64,000 nucleotides of DNA, taken from contig NC_134851.1 in the NCBI RefSeq assembly GCF_965363235.1, forward strand, positions 23,485,847 to 23,549,846, written 5' to 3'. The position numbers and the translations under genes are program-made. This document shows, piece by piece, positions 22,697-36,976 of this stretch (positions are counted from its first letter, which is position 1; the number at the start of each line of letters is the position of its first letter). This stretch comes from Mytilus galloprovincialis (taxonomy: Eukaryota > Mollusca > Bivalvia > Mytilida > Mytilidae). The notes beneath the pieces are model-generated. The model searched no databases. It was not told where the DNA came from and saw only the letters and a program-made list of their open reading frames with translations.

Positions 22697-24239
22697 AGCA
22701 ATTTTGTAATGAAATTCGTGCTCTCCGGTTAAAAACCTACCAACAATCTCGTAAAATTCGTCAGATTTGTCGAGAGATTTGTGCACATGAATGACATAGT
22801 TGCCACTTGACGTTTAACTACAAACAAAATAACTCAACCGACATAATAGATTATACTATTCCCAGAAGAGAACCTCGTATACATTTTTTATAAAAAAGCA
22901 CAACATGTCAGTGTTGGATGATGCGGTCTAATAGTTTTGTTTTACACACCCTAGTGACAGTTCAATATTATGAATACAGAGATGAAATGCTGACATTCTC
23001 AATTTATGCAGAAAAAAAATTTGCATTTATTGTTTTCCTTGTTTACATTTACCGTCCTACTAACATGTTCACAGGAGTGCTTGGAGAAGACATAAAGGTG
23101 CCATCCTACATGTATCAGCGGTCATTTATTTTATACATTGAATCCAGACATCAAAGATATGGCTGATTTACTATGCGGATCTATATAGATTTTTGAATTA
23201 AAGTGGACATATGCAGGTCAGTTTTTGGTTGATGCGGTCAAATAATTTTGTTGTATAAGTCAGCATGAGGTATCAAAACTACTGAAATTTTGTTACGTAT
23301 CAATATTTTGAATAAAACATTTGTAAAAGAAGGACATGCTGGCATCCAAAATTAATACGAACAAAAATTTGTTGTTATTATATTGCAATAATACTGTCCA
23401 TTGTTTTATACTGAATCCTGACATACAAAATATGGCTTATTTACTATGCGGGTATATAGATTTACAAATTAAAGTGCACACATGTTCAGTTTTGGTCAAT
23501 ACGGTCAAATCATTTTGTTGTACAAGTCAGCATGAGGTACCAAAAGTACTGAAATTTTGTTACGTATCAATATTTTGAATAAAAGGAGGATATACTGGAA
23601 CCCTAAATGTATGCGAACAAAAATTTGTTGTTATTGTATTGCAATATTGCTGTCCATTGTATTGTACATTGAATCCTAACACAAAAATATGGCTGATTTT
23701 CTATGCGGGTATATTTGGTATATAGATTAACAAATTAAAGTGCACATATGGTCAGTTTTTGTCAATGCGGTCAAACCATTTTATTGTGCAAGTCAACATG
23801 AGGTATCAAAACTACTGAAATTTTGTTCCGTATCAATATTTTGAATAAAAGGAGGACATGCTGGCACCCTAAATTTATGCAAACAAAAATTTGTTGTTAT
23901 TGTATTGTAATATTGCTGTCCATTGTATTGTACATTGAATCCTAGCACAACAATATTGATGATTTACTATGCGGGTATACATGGCGTATAAATTAACAAA
24001 TTAAAGTGCACATATGGTCAGTTTTTGTCAATGCAGTCAAATCATTTTGTTGCACAAGTCAGCATGATGTATCAAAACTACTGAAATTTTAGTACGTCTC
24101 AATATTTTGAATAAATGGATGACATGCTGGCACCCTTAATTTATGCGAACAAAAATTTGTTGTTATTGTATTGCAATATTGCTGTCCATTGTATTGTACA
24201 TTGAATCCTAACACAAAAATATGGCTGATTTACTATGCG

Positions 24240-27200
24240 GGTATACATGGTATATATTTTGAATAAATGGATAACATGCTGGATCCCTTAATTTATGCGA
24301 ACAAAAATTTGTTGTTATTGTATTGCAATATTGCTGTCCATTGTATTGTACATTGAATCCTAACACAAAAATATGACTGATTTACTATGCGGGTGTACAT
24401 GGTATATAGATAAACAAATTAAAGTGCACATATAGTCAGTTTTGGTCAATGCGGTCAAACCATTTTGTTGTACAAGTCAACATGAGCTATCAAAACTGCA
24501 GAAATTTTGTTCCGTATCAATATTTTGAATAAAAGGAGGACATGCTGGCACCCTTAATTTATGCGAACAAAAATTTGTTGTTATTGTATTGCAATATCGC
24601 TGTCCATTGTATTGTACATTGAATCCTGACATAAAAAATATGGCTTATTTACTATGCGGGTATATAGATTTACAAATTAAAGTGCACATATGGTCAGTTT
24701 TGGTCAATGCAGTCAAATAATTTTGTTGTACAAGTCAGCATGAGGTACCAAAAGTACTGAAATTTTGTTACATATCAATATTTTGAATAAAAGGAGGACA
24801 TACTGGCACCCTAAATTTATGCAAAACAAAAATTTGTTGTTATTGTATTGCAATATTGCTGTCCATTGTATTGTACATTGAATCGTAACACAAAAAAATG
24901 GCTGATTTACTATGCAGGTATACATGGCATATAGATTAACAAATTAAAGTGCACATATGGCCAGTTTTGGTCAATGCAGTCAAATCATTTTGTTGTACAA
25001 GTCAGCATGAGGTATCAAAACTACTGATATTTTGGTACGTATCAATATTTTGAATAAATGGATGAGATGCTGGCACCCTTAATTAATGCGAACAAAAATT
25101 TGTTATTATTGTATTGCAATATTGCCGTCCATTGTATTGTACATTTTATCCTTACACAAAAATATGGCTGATTTACTATGCGGGTATACATGGCATATAG
25201 ATTAACAAATTAAAGTGCACATATGGTCAGTTTTGGTCAATGCAGTCAAATCATTTTGTTGTACAAGTCAGCATGAGATATTAAAACTCCTGAAATTTTG
25301 TTACGTATCATTATTTTGAATAAAAGGAGGACATGCTGGAACCCTAAATTTATGCGAACAAAAACTTGTTGTTATTGTATAGCAATATTGCTGTCCATTG
25401 TATTATACATTGAATCCTGACCTTAAAACATATGGCTGATTTACTATGCTGGTATATAGATTTAAAAATTTAAGTACACATGTGGTCAGTTTTGTTGGAC
25501 CAGTCAAATAATTTGGTTGTACAAGTCAGCATGAGGTATCAAAACTACTGAAATTTTGTTACGTATCAAAATTTGGAATAAAAGGAGGACATGCTGGCAC
25601 CTTAAATTTATGCGAACAAAAGATTGTTGTTATTGTATTGCAATATCGCTGCCATTGTATTATACATTGAATCCTGACATAAAAAAAATTGGCTGATTTA
25701 CTATGAGGGTATATAGATTTACAAATTAAAGTGCACATATGGTCAGTTTTGGTCAATGCGGTCAAACCATTTTATTGTGCAAGTCAACATGAGGTATCAA
25801 AAGAACAGAAATTTTGTTCCGTATCAATATTTTGAATAAAAGGAGGACATGCTGGCACCCTAAATTGATGCAAACAAAAATGTGTTGTTATTGTATTGTA
25901 ATTTTGCTGTCCATTGTATTGTACATTGAATCCTAACACAAAAATATGGCTGATTTACTATGCGGGTATACATGGTATATAGATAAACAAATTAAAGTGC
26001 ACATATGGTCAGTTTTGGTCAATGCGGTCAAACCATTTTATTGTGCAAGTCAACATGAGGTATCAAAACTACAGAAATTTTGTTCCGTATCAATATTTTG
26101 AATAAAAGAAGGACATGCTGGCACCCTAAATTTATGCGAACAAAAACTTGTTGTTATTGTATTGCAATATTGCTGTCCATTGTATTGTACATTGAATCCT
26201 GACATAAAAAATATGGCTTATTTACTATGCGGGTATATAGATTTACAAATTAAAGTGCACATATGGTCAGTTTTGGTCAATGCGGTCAAATAATTTTGTT
26301 GTACAAGTCAGCATGAGGTACCAAAAGTACTAAAATTTTGTTACATATCAATATTTTGAATAAAAGGAGGACATACTGGCACCCTAAATTTATGCGAACA
26401 AAAATTTGTTGTTATTGTATTGCAATATTGCTGTCCATTGTATTGTACATTTTATCCTAACACAAAAATATGGCTGATTTACTATGCGGGTATACATGGC
26501 ATATATATTAACAAATTAAAGTGCACATATGGTCAGTTTTGGTCAATGCAGTCTAATCAATTTGTTGTACAAGTCAGCATGAGGTATCAAAACTACTGAA
26601 ATTTTGGTACGTATCAATATTTTGAATAAAAGGATGACATGCTGGCACCCTTAATTTATGCGAACAAAAATTTGTTGTTATTGTATAGCAATATTGCTGT
26701 CCATTGTATTATTCATTGAGTCCTGACATAAAAAATATAGCTGATTTACTATGCGGGTTTATAGATTTACAAATTAAAGTAAACATGTGGTCACTTTTGG
26801 TGGACCTTAGTCAAATAATTTTGTTGTACAAGTCAGAATGAGATATTAAAACTACTGAAATTTTGTTACGTATCATTATTTTGAATAAAAGGAGGACAAG
26901 CTGGAACCCTAAATTTATGCGAACAAAAACTTGTTGTTATTGTATTGCAATATTGCTGTCCATTGTATTATACATTGAATCCTGACCTTAAAAAATATGG
27001 CTGATTTACTATGCTGGTATATAGATTTACAAATTTAAGTACGCATGTGGTCCGTTTTGGTGGACCAGTCAAATAATTTTGTTGTACAAGTCAGCATGAG
27101 GTATCAAAACTACTGAAATTTTGTTACGTATCAAAATTTTGAATAAAAGGAGGACATGCTGGCACCCTAAATTGATGCGAACAAAAGATTGTTGTTATTG

Positions 27201-30200
27201 TATTGCAATATCGCTACCATTGTATTATACATTGAATCCTGACATAAAAAAATTGGCTGATTTACTATGAGGGTATATAGATTTACAAATTAAAGTGCAC
27301 ATATGGTCAGTTTTGGTCAATGCAGTCAAACCATTTTATTGTGCAAGTCAACATGAGGTATCAAAAGAACAGAAATTTTGTTCCGTATCACTATTTTGAA
27401 TAAAAGGAGGACATGCTGGCACCCTAAATTGATGCAAACAAAAATGTGTTGTTATTGTATTGTAATTTTGCTGTCCATTGTATTGTATATTATTGAATCC
27501 TAACACAAAAATATGGCTGATTTACTATGCGGGTATACATGGTATATAGATAAACAAACTAAAGTGCACATATGGTCAGTTTTGGTCAATGCGGTCAAAC
27601 CATTTTATTGTGCAAGTCAACATGAGGTATCAAAACTACAGAAATTTTGTTCCGTATCAATATTTTGAATAAAAGGAGGACATGCTGGCACCCTAAATTT
27701 ATGCGAACAAAAACTTGTTTTTATTGCATTGCAATATTGCTGTCCATTGTATTGTACATTGAATCCTGACATAAAAAATATGGCTTATTTTCTATGCGGG
27801 TATATAGATTTACAAATTAAAGTGCACATGTGGTCAGTTTTGGTCAATGCAGTCAAATAATTTTGTTGTACAAGTCAGCATGAGGTACCAAAAGTACTGA
27901 AATTTTGTTACATATCAATATTTTGAATAAAAGGAGGACATACTGGCACCCTAAATTTATGCAAACAAAAATTTGTTGTTATTGTATTGCAATATTGCTG
28001 TCCATTGTATTGTACATTTTATCCTAACACAAAAATATGGCTGATTTACTATGCGGGTATACATGGCATATATATTAACAAATTAAAGTGCACATATGGT
28101 CAGTTTTGGTCAATGCAGTCTAATCATTTTGTTGTACAAGTCAGCATGAGGTATCAAAACTACTGAAATTTTGGTACGTATCAATATTTTGAATAAAAGG
28201 ATGACATGCTGGCACCCTTAATTTATGCGAACAAAAATTTGTTGTTATTGTATAGCAATATTGCCGTCCATTGTATTATTCATTGAGTCCTGACATAAAA
28301 AATATAGCTGATTTACTATGCGGGTTTATAGATTTACAAATTAAAGTACACATGTGGTCACTTTTGGTGGACCTTAGTCAAATAATTTTGTTGTACAAGT
28401 CAGAATGAGATATTAAAACTACTGAAATTTTGTTACGTATCATTATTTTGAATAAAAGGAGGACAAGCTGGAACCCTAAATTTATGCGAACAAAAACTTG
28501 TTGTTATTGTATTGCAATATTGCTGTCCATTGTATTATACATTGAATCCTGACATAAAAAAATTGGCTGATTTACTATGAGGGTATATAGATTTACAAAT
28601 TAAAGTGCACATATGGTCAGTTTTGGTCAATGCAGTCAAATCATTTTGTTGTACAAGTCAGCATGAGGTATCAAAACTACTGAAATTTTGGTACGTATCA
28701 ATATTTTTAATAAATGGATGACATGCTGGCACCCTTAATTTATGCGAACAAAAATTTGTTGTTATTGTATTGCAATATTACTGTCCATTGTATTGTACAT
28801 TGAATCCTAACACAAAAATATGGCTGATTTACTATGCGGGTATACATGGTATATAGATAAACAAATTAAAGTGCACATATGGTCAGTTTTGGTCAATACC
28901 GTCAAACCATTTTGTTGTACAAGTCAACATGAGCTATCAAAACTGCAGATATTTTGTTCCGTATCAATATTTTGAATAAAAGGAGGACATGCTGGCACCC
29001 TAAATTTATGCGAACAAAAACTTGTTGTTATTGTATTGCAATATTGCTGTCCATTGTATTGTACGTTGAATCCTGACATAAAAAATATGGCTTATTTACT
29101 ATGCGGGTATATAGATTTACAAATTAAAGTGCACATATGGTCAGTTTTGGTCAAGGCGGTCAAATAATTTTGTTGTACAAGTCAGCATGAGGTACCAAAA
29201 GTACTGAAATTTTGTTACGTATCAATATTTTGAATAAAAGGAGGATATACTGGAACCCTAAATGTATGCGAACAAAAATTTGTTGTTATTGTATTGCAAT
29301 ATTGCTGTCCATTGTATTGTACTTTGAATCCTAACACAAAAATATGGCTGATTTACTATGCGGGTATACATGGTATATATTTTGAATAAATGGATAACAT
29401 GCTGGATCCCTTAATTTATGCGAACAAAAAATTGTTGTTATTGTATTGCAATATTGCTGTCCATTGTATTGTACATTGAATCCTAACACAAAAATATGAC
29501 TGATTTACTATGCGGGTGTACATGGTATATAGATAAACAAATGAAAGTGCACATATAGTCAGTTTTGGTCAATGCCGTCAAACCATTTTGTTGTACAAGT
29601 CAACATGAGCTATCAAAACTGCAGAAATTTTGTTCCGTATCAATATTTTGAATAAAAGGAGGACATGCTGGCACCTTTAATTGATGCGAACAAAAATTTG
29701 TTGTTATTGTATTGCAATATTGCTGTCCATTGTATTGTACATTGAATCCTGACATAAAAAATATGGCTTATTTACTATGCGGGTATATAGATTTACAAAT
29801 TAAAGTGCACATATGGTCAGTTTTGGTCAATGCAGTCAAATAATTTTGTTGTACAAGTCAGCATGAGGTACCAAAAGTACTGAAATTTTGTTACATATCA
29901 ATATTTTGAATAAAAGGAGGACATACTGGCACCCTAAATTGATGCAAAACAAAAATTTGTTGTTATTGTATTGCAATATTGCTGTCCATTGTATTGTACA
30001 TTGAATCGTAACACAAAAAAATGGCTGATTTACTATGCGGGTATACATGGCATATAGATTAACAAATTAAAGTGCACATATGGCCAGTTTTGGTCAATGC
30101 AGTCAAATTATTTTGTTGTACAAGTCAGCATGAGGTATCAAAACTACTGATATTTTGGTACGTATCTATATTTTGAATAAATGGATGACATGCTGGCACC

Positions 30201-33200
30201 CTTTATTAATGCGAACAAAAATTTGTTATTATTGTATTGCAATATTGCTGTCCATTGTATTGTACATTTTATCCTTACACAAAAATATGGCTGATTTACT
30301 ATGCGGGTATACATGGCATATAGATTAACAAATTAAAGTGCACATATGGTCAGTTTTGGTCAATGCAGTCAAATCATTTTGTTGTACAAGTCAGCATGAG
30401 ATATTAAAACTCCTGAAATTTTGTTACGTATCATTATTTTGAATAAAAGGAGGACATGCTGGAACCCTAAATTTATGCGAACAAAAACTTGTTGTTATTG
30501 TATTGCAATATTGCTGTCCATTGTATTATACATTGAATCCTGACCTTAAAACATATGGCTGATTTAATATGCTGGTATATAGATTTACAAATTTAAGTAC
30601 ACATGTGGTCAGTTTTGTTGGACCAGTCAAATAATTTGGTTGTACAAGTCAGCATGAGGTATCAAAACTACTGAAATTTTGTTACGTATCAAAATTTTGA
30701 ATAAAAGGAGGACATGCTGGCACCTTAAATTTATGCGAACAAAAGATTGTTGTTATTGTATTGCAATATCGCTGCCATTGTATTATACATTGAATCCTGA
30801 CATAAAAAAAATTGGCTGATTTACTATGAGGGTATATAGATTTACAAATTAAAGTGCACATATGGTCAGTTTTGGTCAATGCGGTCAAACCATTTTATTG
30901 TGCAAGTCAACATGAGGTATCAAAAGAACAGAAATTTTGTTCCGTATCAATATTTTGAATAAAAGGAGGACATGCTGGCACCCTAAATTGATGCAAACAA
31001 AAATGTGTTGTTATTGTATTGTAATTTTGCTGTCCATTGTATTGTACATTGAATCCTAACACAAAAATATGGCTGATTTACTATGCGGGTATACATGGTA
31101 TATAGATAAACAAATTAAAGTGCACATATGGTCAGTTTTGGTCAATGCAGTCAAACCATTTTATTGTGCAAGTCAACATGAGGTATCAAAACTACAGAAA
31201 TTTTGTTCCGTATCAATATTTTGAATAAAAGGAGGACATGCTGGCACCCTAAATTTATGCGAACAAAAACTTGTTGTTATTGTATTGCAATATTGCTGTC
31301 CATTGTATTGTACATTGAATCCTGACATAAAAAATATGGCTTATTTACTATGCGGGTATATAGATTTACAAATTAAAGTGCACATATGGTCAGTTTTGGT
31401 CAATGCGGTCAAATAATTTTGTTGTACAAGTCAGCATGAGGTACCAAAAGTACTGAAATTTTGTTACATATCAATATTTTGAATAAAAGGAGGACATACT
31501 GGCACCCTAAATTTATTCGAACAAAAATTTGTTGTTATTGTATTGCAATATTGCTGTCCATTGTATTGTACATTTTATCCTAACACAAAAATATGGCTGA
31601 TTTACTATGCGGGTATACATGGCATATATATTAACAAATTAAAGTGCACATATGGTCAGTTTTGGTCAATGCAGTCTAATCATTTTGTTGTACAAGTCAG
31701 CATGAGGTATCAAAACTACTGAAATTTTGGTACGTATCAATATTTTGAATAAAAGGATGACATGCTGGCACCCTTAATTTATGCAAACAAAAATTTGTTG
31801 TTATTGTATAGCAATATTGCTGTCCATTGTATTATTCATTGAGTCCTGACATAAAAAATATAGCTGATTTACTATGCGGGTTTATAGATTTACAAATTAA
31901 AGTACACATGTGGTCACTTTTGGTGGACCTTAGTCAAATAATTTTGTTGTACAAGTCAGAATGAAATATTAGAACTACTGAAATTTTGTTACGGATCATT
32001 ATTTTGAATAAAAGGAGGACAAGCTGGAACCCTAAATTTATGCGAACAAAAACTTGTTGTTATTGTATTGCAATATTGCTGTCCATTGTATTATACATTG
32101 AATCCTGACCTTAAAAAATATGGCTGATTTACTATGCTGGTATATAGATTTACAATTTTAAGTACGCATGTGGTCCGTTTTGGTGGACCAGTCAAATAAT
32201 TTTGTTGTACAAGTCAGCATGAGGTATCAAAACTACTGAAATTTTGTTACGTATCTAAAATTTTGAATAAAAGGAGGACATGCTGGCACCCTAAATTGAT
32301 GCGAACAAAAGATTGTTGTTATTGTATTGCAATATCGCTGCCATTGTGTTATACATTGAATCCTGACATAAAAAAATTGGCTGATTTACTATGAGGGTAT
32401 ATAGATTTACAAATTAAAGTGCACATATGGTCAGTTTTGGTCAATGCGGTCAAACCATTTTATTGTGCAAGTCAACATGAGGTATCAAAAGAACAGAAAT
32501 TTTGTTCCGTATCAATATTTTGAATAAAAGGAGGACATGCTGGCACCCTAAATTGATGCAAACAAAAATGTGTTGTTATTGTATTGTAATTTTGCTGTCC
32601 ATTGTATTGTACATTGAATCCTAACACAAAAATATGGCTGATTTACTATGCGGGTATACATGGTATATAGATAAACAAATTAAAGTGCACATATGGTCAG
32701 TTTTGGTCAATGCGGTCAAACCATTTTATTGTGCAAGTCAACCTGAGGTATCAAAACTACAGAAATTTTGTTCCGTATCAATATTTTGAATAAAAGGAGG
32801 ACATGCTGGCACCCTAAATTTATGCGAACAAAAACTTGTTGTTATTGTATTGCAATATTGCTGTCCATTGTATTGTACATTGAATCCTGACATAAAAAAT
32901 ATGGCTTATTTACTATGCGGGTATATAGATTTACAAATTAAAGTGCACATATGGTCAGTTTTGGTCAATGCGGTCAAATAATTTTGTTGTACAAGTCAGC
33001 ATGAGGTACCAAAAGTACTGAAATTTTGTTACATATCAATATTTTGAATAAAAGGAGGACATACTGGCACCCTAAATTTATTCGAACAAAAAATTGTTGT
33101 TATTGTATTGCAATATTGCTGTCCATTGTATTGTACATTTTATCCTAACACAAAAATATGGCTGATTTACTATGCGGGTATACATGGCATATATATTAAC

Positions 33201-33600
33201 AAATTAAAGTGCACATATGGTCAGTTTTGGTCAATGCAGTCTAATCATTTTGTTGTACAAGTCAGCATGAGGTATCAAAACTACTGAAATTTTGGTACGT
33301 ATCAATATTTTGAATAAAAGGATGACATGCTGGCACCCTTAATTTATGCAAACAAAAATGTGTTGTTATTGTATAGCAATATTGCTGTCCATTGTATTAT
33401 TCATTGAGTCCTGACATAAAAAATATAGCTGATTTACTATGCGGGTTTATAGATTTACAAATTAAAGTACACATGTGGTCACTTTTGGTGAACCTTAGTC
33501 AAATAATTTTGTTGTACAAGTCAGAATGAGATATTAAAACTACTGAAATTTTGTTACGGATCATTATTTTGAATAAAAGGAGGACAAGCTGGAACCTTAA
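24240..33600 (+). repeat. 5,123-bp duplication inside the satellite
   Basis: Single-copy landmarks repeat at a constant offset of 5,123: the truncated monomer 'ggataacatgctggatccc' (core at 24271 and 29394), the ORF at 24713 and 29836, the variant at 25861 and 30984, and words at 26201 and 31324. The offset is still 5,121-5,124 at 27.4 and 28.3 kb. The copied block therefore covers roughly 24.2-28.4 kb and 29.4-33.5 kb. Confidence 0.85.
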
Positions 33601-36600
33601 ATTTATGCGAACAAAAACTTGTTGTTATTGTATTGCAATATTGCTGTCCATTGTATTATACATTGAATCCTGACCTTAAAAAATATGGCTGATTTACTAT
33701 GCTGGTATATAGATTTACAAATTTAAATACGCATGTGGTCCGTTTTGGTGGACCAGTCAAATAATTTTGTTGTACAAGTCAGCATGAGGTATCAAAACTA
33801 CTGAAATTTTGTTACGTATCTAAAATTTTGAATAAAAGGAGGACATGCTGGCACCCTAAATTGATGCGAACAAAAGATTGTTGTTATTGTATTGCAATAT
33901 CGCTGCCATTGTATTATACATTGAATCCTGACATAAAAAAATTGGCTGATTTACTATGAGGGTATATAGATTTACAAATTAAAGTGCACATATGGTCAGT
34001 TTTGGTCAATGCGGTCAAACCATTTTATTGTGCAAGTCAACATGAGGTATCAAAAGAACAGAAATTTTGTTCCGTATCAATATTTTGAATAAAAGGAGGA
34101 CATGCTGGCACCCTAAATTGATGCAAACAAAAATGTGTTGTTATTGTATTGTAATTTTGCTGTCCATTGTATTGTACATTGAATCCTAACACAAAAATAT
34201 GGCTGATTTACTATGCGGGTATACATGGTATATAGATAAACAAATTAAAGTGCACATATGGTCAGTTTTGGTCAATGCGGTCAAACCATTTTATTGTGCA
34301 AGTCAACATGAGGTATCAAAACTACAGAAATTTTGTTCCGTATCAATATTTTGAATAAAAGGAGGACATGCTGGCACCCTAAATTTATGCGAACAAAAAC
34401 TTGTTGTTATTGTATTGCAATATTCTGTCCATTGTATTGTACATTGAATCCTGACATAAAAAGTATGGCTTATTTACTATGCGGGTATATAGATTTGCAA
34501 ATTAAAGTGCACATATGGTCAGTTTTGGTCAATGCGGTCAAATAATTTTGTTGTACAAGTCAGCATGAGGTACCAAAAGTACTGAAATTTTGTTACATAT
34601 CAATATTTTGAATAAAAGGATGACATGCTGGCACCCTTAATTTATGCAAACAAAAATTTGTTGTTATTGTATAGCAATATTGCTGTCCATTGTATTATTC
34701 ATTGAGTCCTGACATAAAATAATATAGCTGATTTACTATGCGGGTTTATAGATTTACAAATTAAAGTACACATGTGGTCACTTTTGGTGAACCTTAGTCA
34801 AATAATTTTGTTGTACAAGTCAGAATGAGATATTAAAACTACTGAAATTTTGTTACGGATCATTATTTTGAATAAAAGGAGGACAAGCTGGAACCCTAAA
34901 TTTATGCGAACAAAAACTTGTTGTTATTGTATTGCAATATTGCTGTCCATTGTATTATACATTGAATCCTGACCTTAAAAAATATGGCTGATTTACTATG
35001 CTGGTATATAGATTTACAAATTTAAATACGCATGTGGTCCGTTTTGGTGGACCAGTCAAATAATTTTGTTGTACAAGTCAGCATGAGGTATCAAAACTAC
35101 TGAAATTTTGTTACGTATCTAAAATTTTGAATAAAAGGAGGACATGCTGGCACCCTAAATTGATGCGAACAAAAGATTGTTGTTATTGTATTGCAATATC
35201 GCTGCCATTGTATTATACATTGAATCCTGACATAAAAAAATTGGCTGATTTACTATGAGGGTATATAGATTTACAAATTAAAGTGCACATATGGTCAGTT
35301 TTGGTCAATGCGGTCAAACCATTTTATTGTGCAAGTCAACATGAGGTATCAAAAGAACAGAAATTTTGTTCCGTATCAATATTTTGAATAAAAGGAGGAC
35401 ATGCTGGCACCCTAAATTGATGCAAACAAAAATGTGTTGTTATTGTATTGTAATTTTGCTGTCCATTGTATTGTACATTGAATCCTAACACAAAAATATG
35501 GCTGATTTACTATGCGGGTATACATGGTATATAGATAAACAAATTAAAGTGCACATATGGTCAGTTTTGGTCAATGCGGTCAAACCATTTTATTGTGCAA
35601 GTCAACATGAGGTATCAAAACTACAGAAATTTTGTTCCGTATCAATATTTTGAATAAAAGGAGGACATGCTGGCACCCTAAATTTATGCGAACAAAAACT
35701 TGTTGTTATTGTATTGCAATATTCTGTCCATTGTATTGTACATTGAATCCTGACATAAAAAGTATGGCTTATTTACTATGCGGGTATATAGATTTACAAA
35801 TTAAAGTGCACATATGGTCAGTTTTGGTCAATGCGGTCAAATAATTTTGTTGTACAAGTCAGCATGAGGTACCAAAAGTACTGAAATTTTGTTACATATC
35901 AATATTTTGAATAAAAGGAGGACATACTGGCACCCTAAATTTATGCGAACAAAAATTTGTTGTTATTGTATTGCAATATTGCTGTCCATTGTATTGTACA
36001 TTTTATCCTAACACAAAAATATGGCTGATTTACTATGCGGGTATACATGGCATATATATTAACAAATTAAAGTGCACATATGGTCAGTTTTGGTCAATGC
36101 AGTCTAATCATTTTGTTGTACAAGTCAGCATGAGGTATCAAAACTACTGAAATTTTGGTACGTATCAATATTTTGAATAAAAGGATGACATGCTGGCACC
36201 TTTAATTTATGCGAACAAAAATTTGTTGTTATTGTATAGCAATATTGCTGTCCATTGTATTATTCATTGAGTCCTGACATAAAAAATATAGCTGATTTAC
36301 TATGCGGGTTTATAGATTTACAAATTAAAGTACACATGTGGTGACTTTTGGTGGACCTTAGTCAAATAATTTTGTTGTACAAGTCAGAATGAGATATTAA
36401 AACTACTGAAATTTTGTTACGTATCATTATTTTGAATAAAAGGAGGACAAGCTGGAACCCTAAATTTATGCGAACGAAAACTTGTTGTTATTGTATTGCA
36501 ATATTGCTGTCCATTGTATTATACATTGAATCCTGACCTTAAAAAATATGGCTGATTTACTATGCTGGTATATAGATTTACAAATTTAAGTACGCATGTG

Positions 36601-36976
36601 GTCCGTTTTGGTGGACCAGTCAAATAATTTTGTTGTACAAGTCAGCATGAGGTATCAAAACTACTGAAATTTTGTTACGTATCAAAATTTTGAATAAAAG
36701 GAGGACATGCTGGCACCCTAAATTGATGCGAACAAAAGATTGTTGTTATTGTATTGCAATATCGCTGCCATTGTATTATACATTGAATCCTGACATAAAA
36801 AAATTGGCTGATTTACTATGAGGGTATATAGATTTACAAATTAAAGTGCACATATGGTCAGTTTTGGTCAATGCGGTCAAACCATTTTATTGTGCAAGTC
36901 AACATGAGGTATCAAAAGAACAGAAATTTTGTTCCGTATCAATATTTTGAATAAAAGGAGGACATGCTGGCACCCT
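30984..36976 (+). repeat. higher-order repeat of the satellite, ~1,564-bp unit
   Basis: The monomer variant carrying 'taaattgatgcaaac' recurs at 30984, 32549, 34114, 35413 and 36976. Spacings are 1,565, 1,565, 1,299 and 1,563 bp: six monomers per unit, with one unit short by one monomer. The same variant is also at 25861 and 27425 (1,564 apart). The identical 70-codon ORFs at 34333 and 35632 reflect the 1,299-bp step. Confidence 0.9.

Larger units (their letters stand above)
21940..22728 (+). repeat. tandem array of ~305-bp tRNA-like units, 2.6 copies
   Basis: Units start at 'gtgacgggattgcttccct' (21940, 22247) and 'gtgacgggattacttccct' (22551). The offsets between copies are 307 and 304 bp. 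Each unit holds a tRNA-like head, then 'gaaattcgtgctctccggtt' and an AT-rich tail with 'atcatcattatagagtata'. The third unit is cut after 'ctctccggtt' at 22728. Confidence 0.85.
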
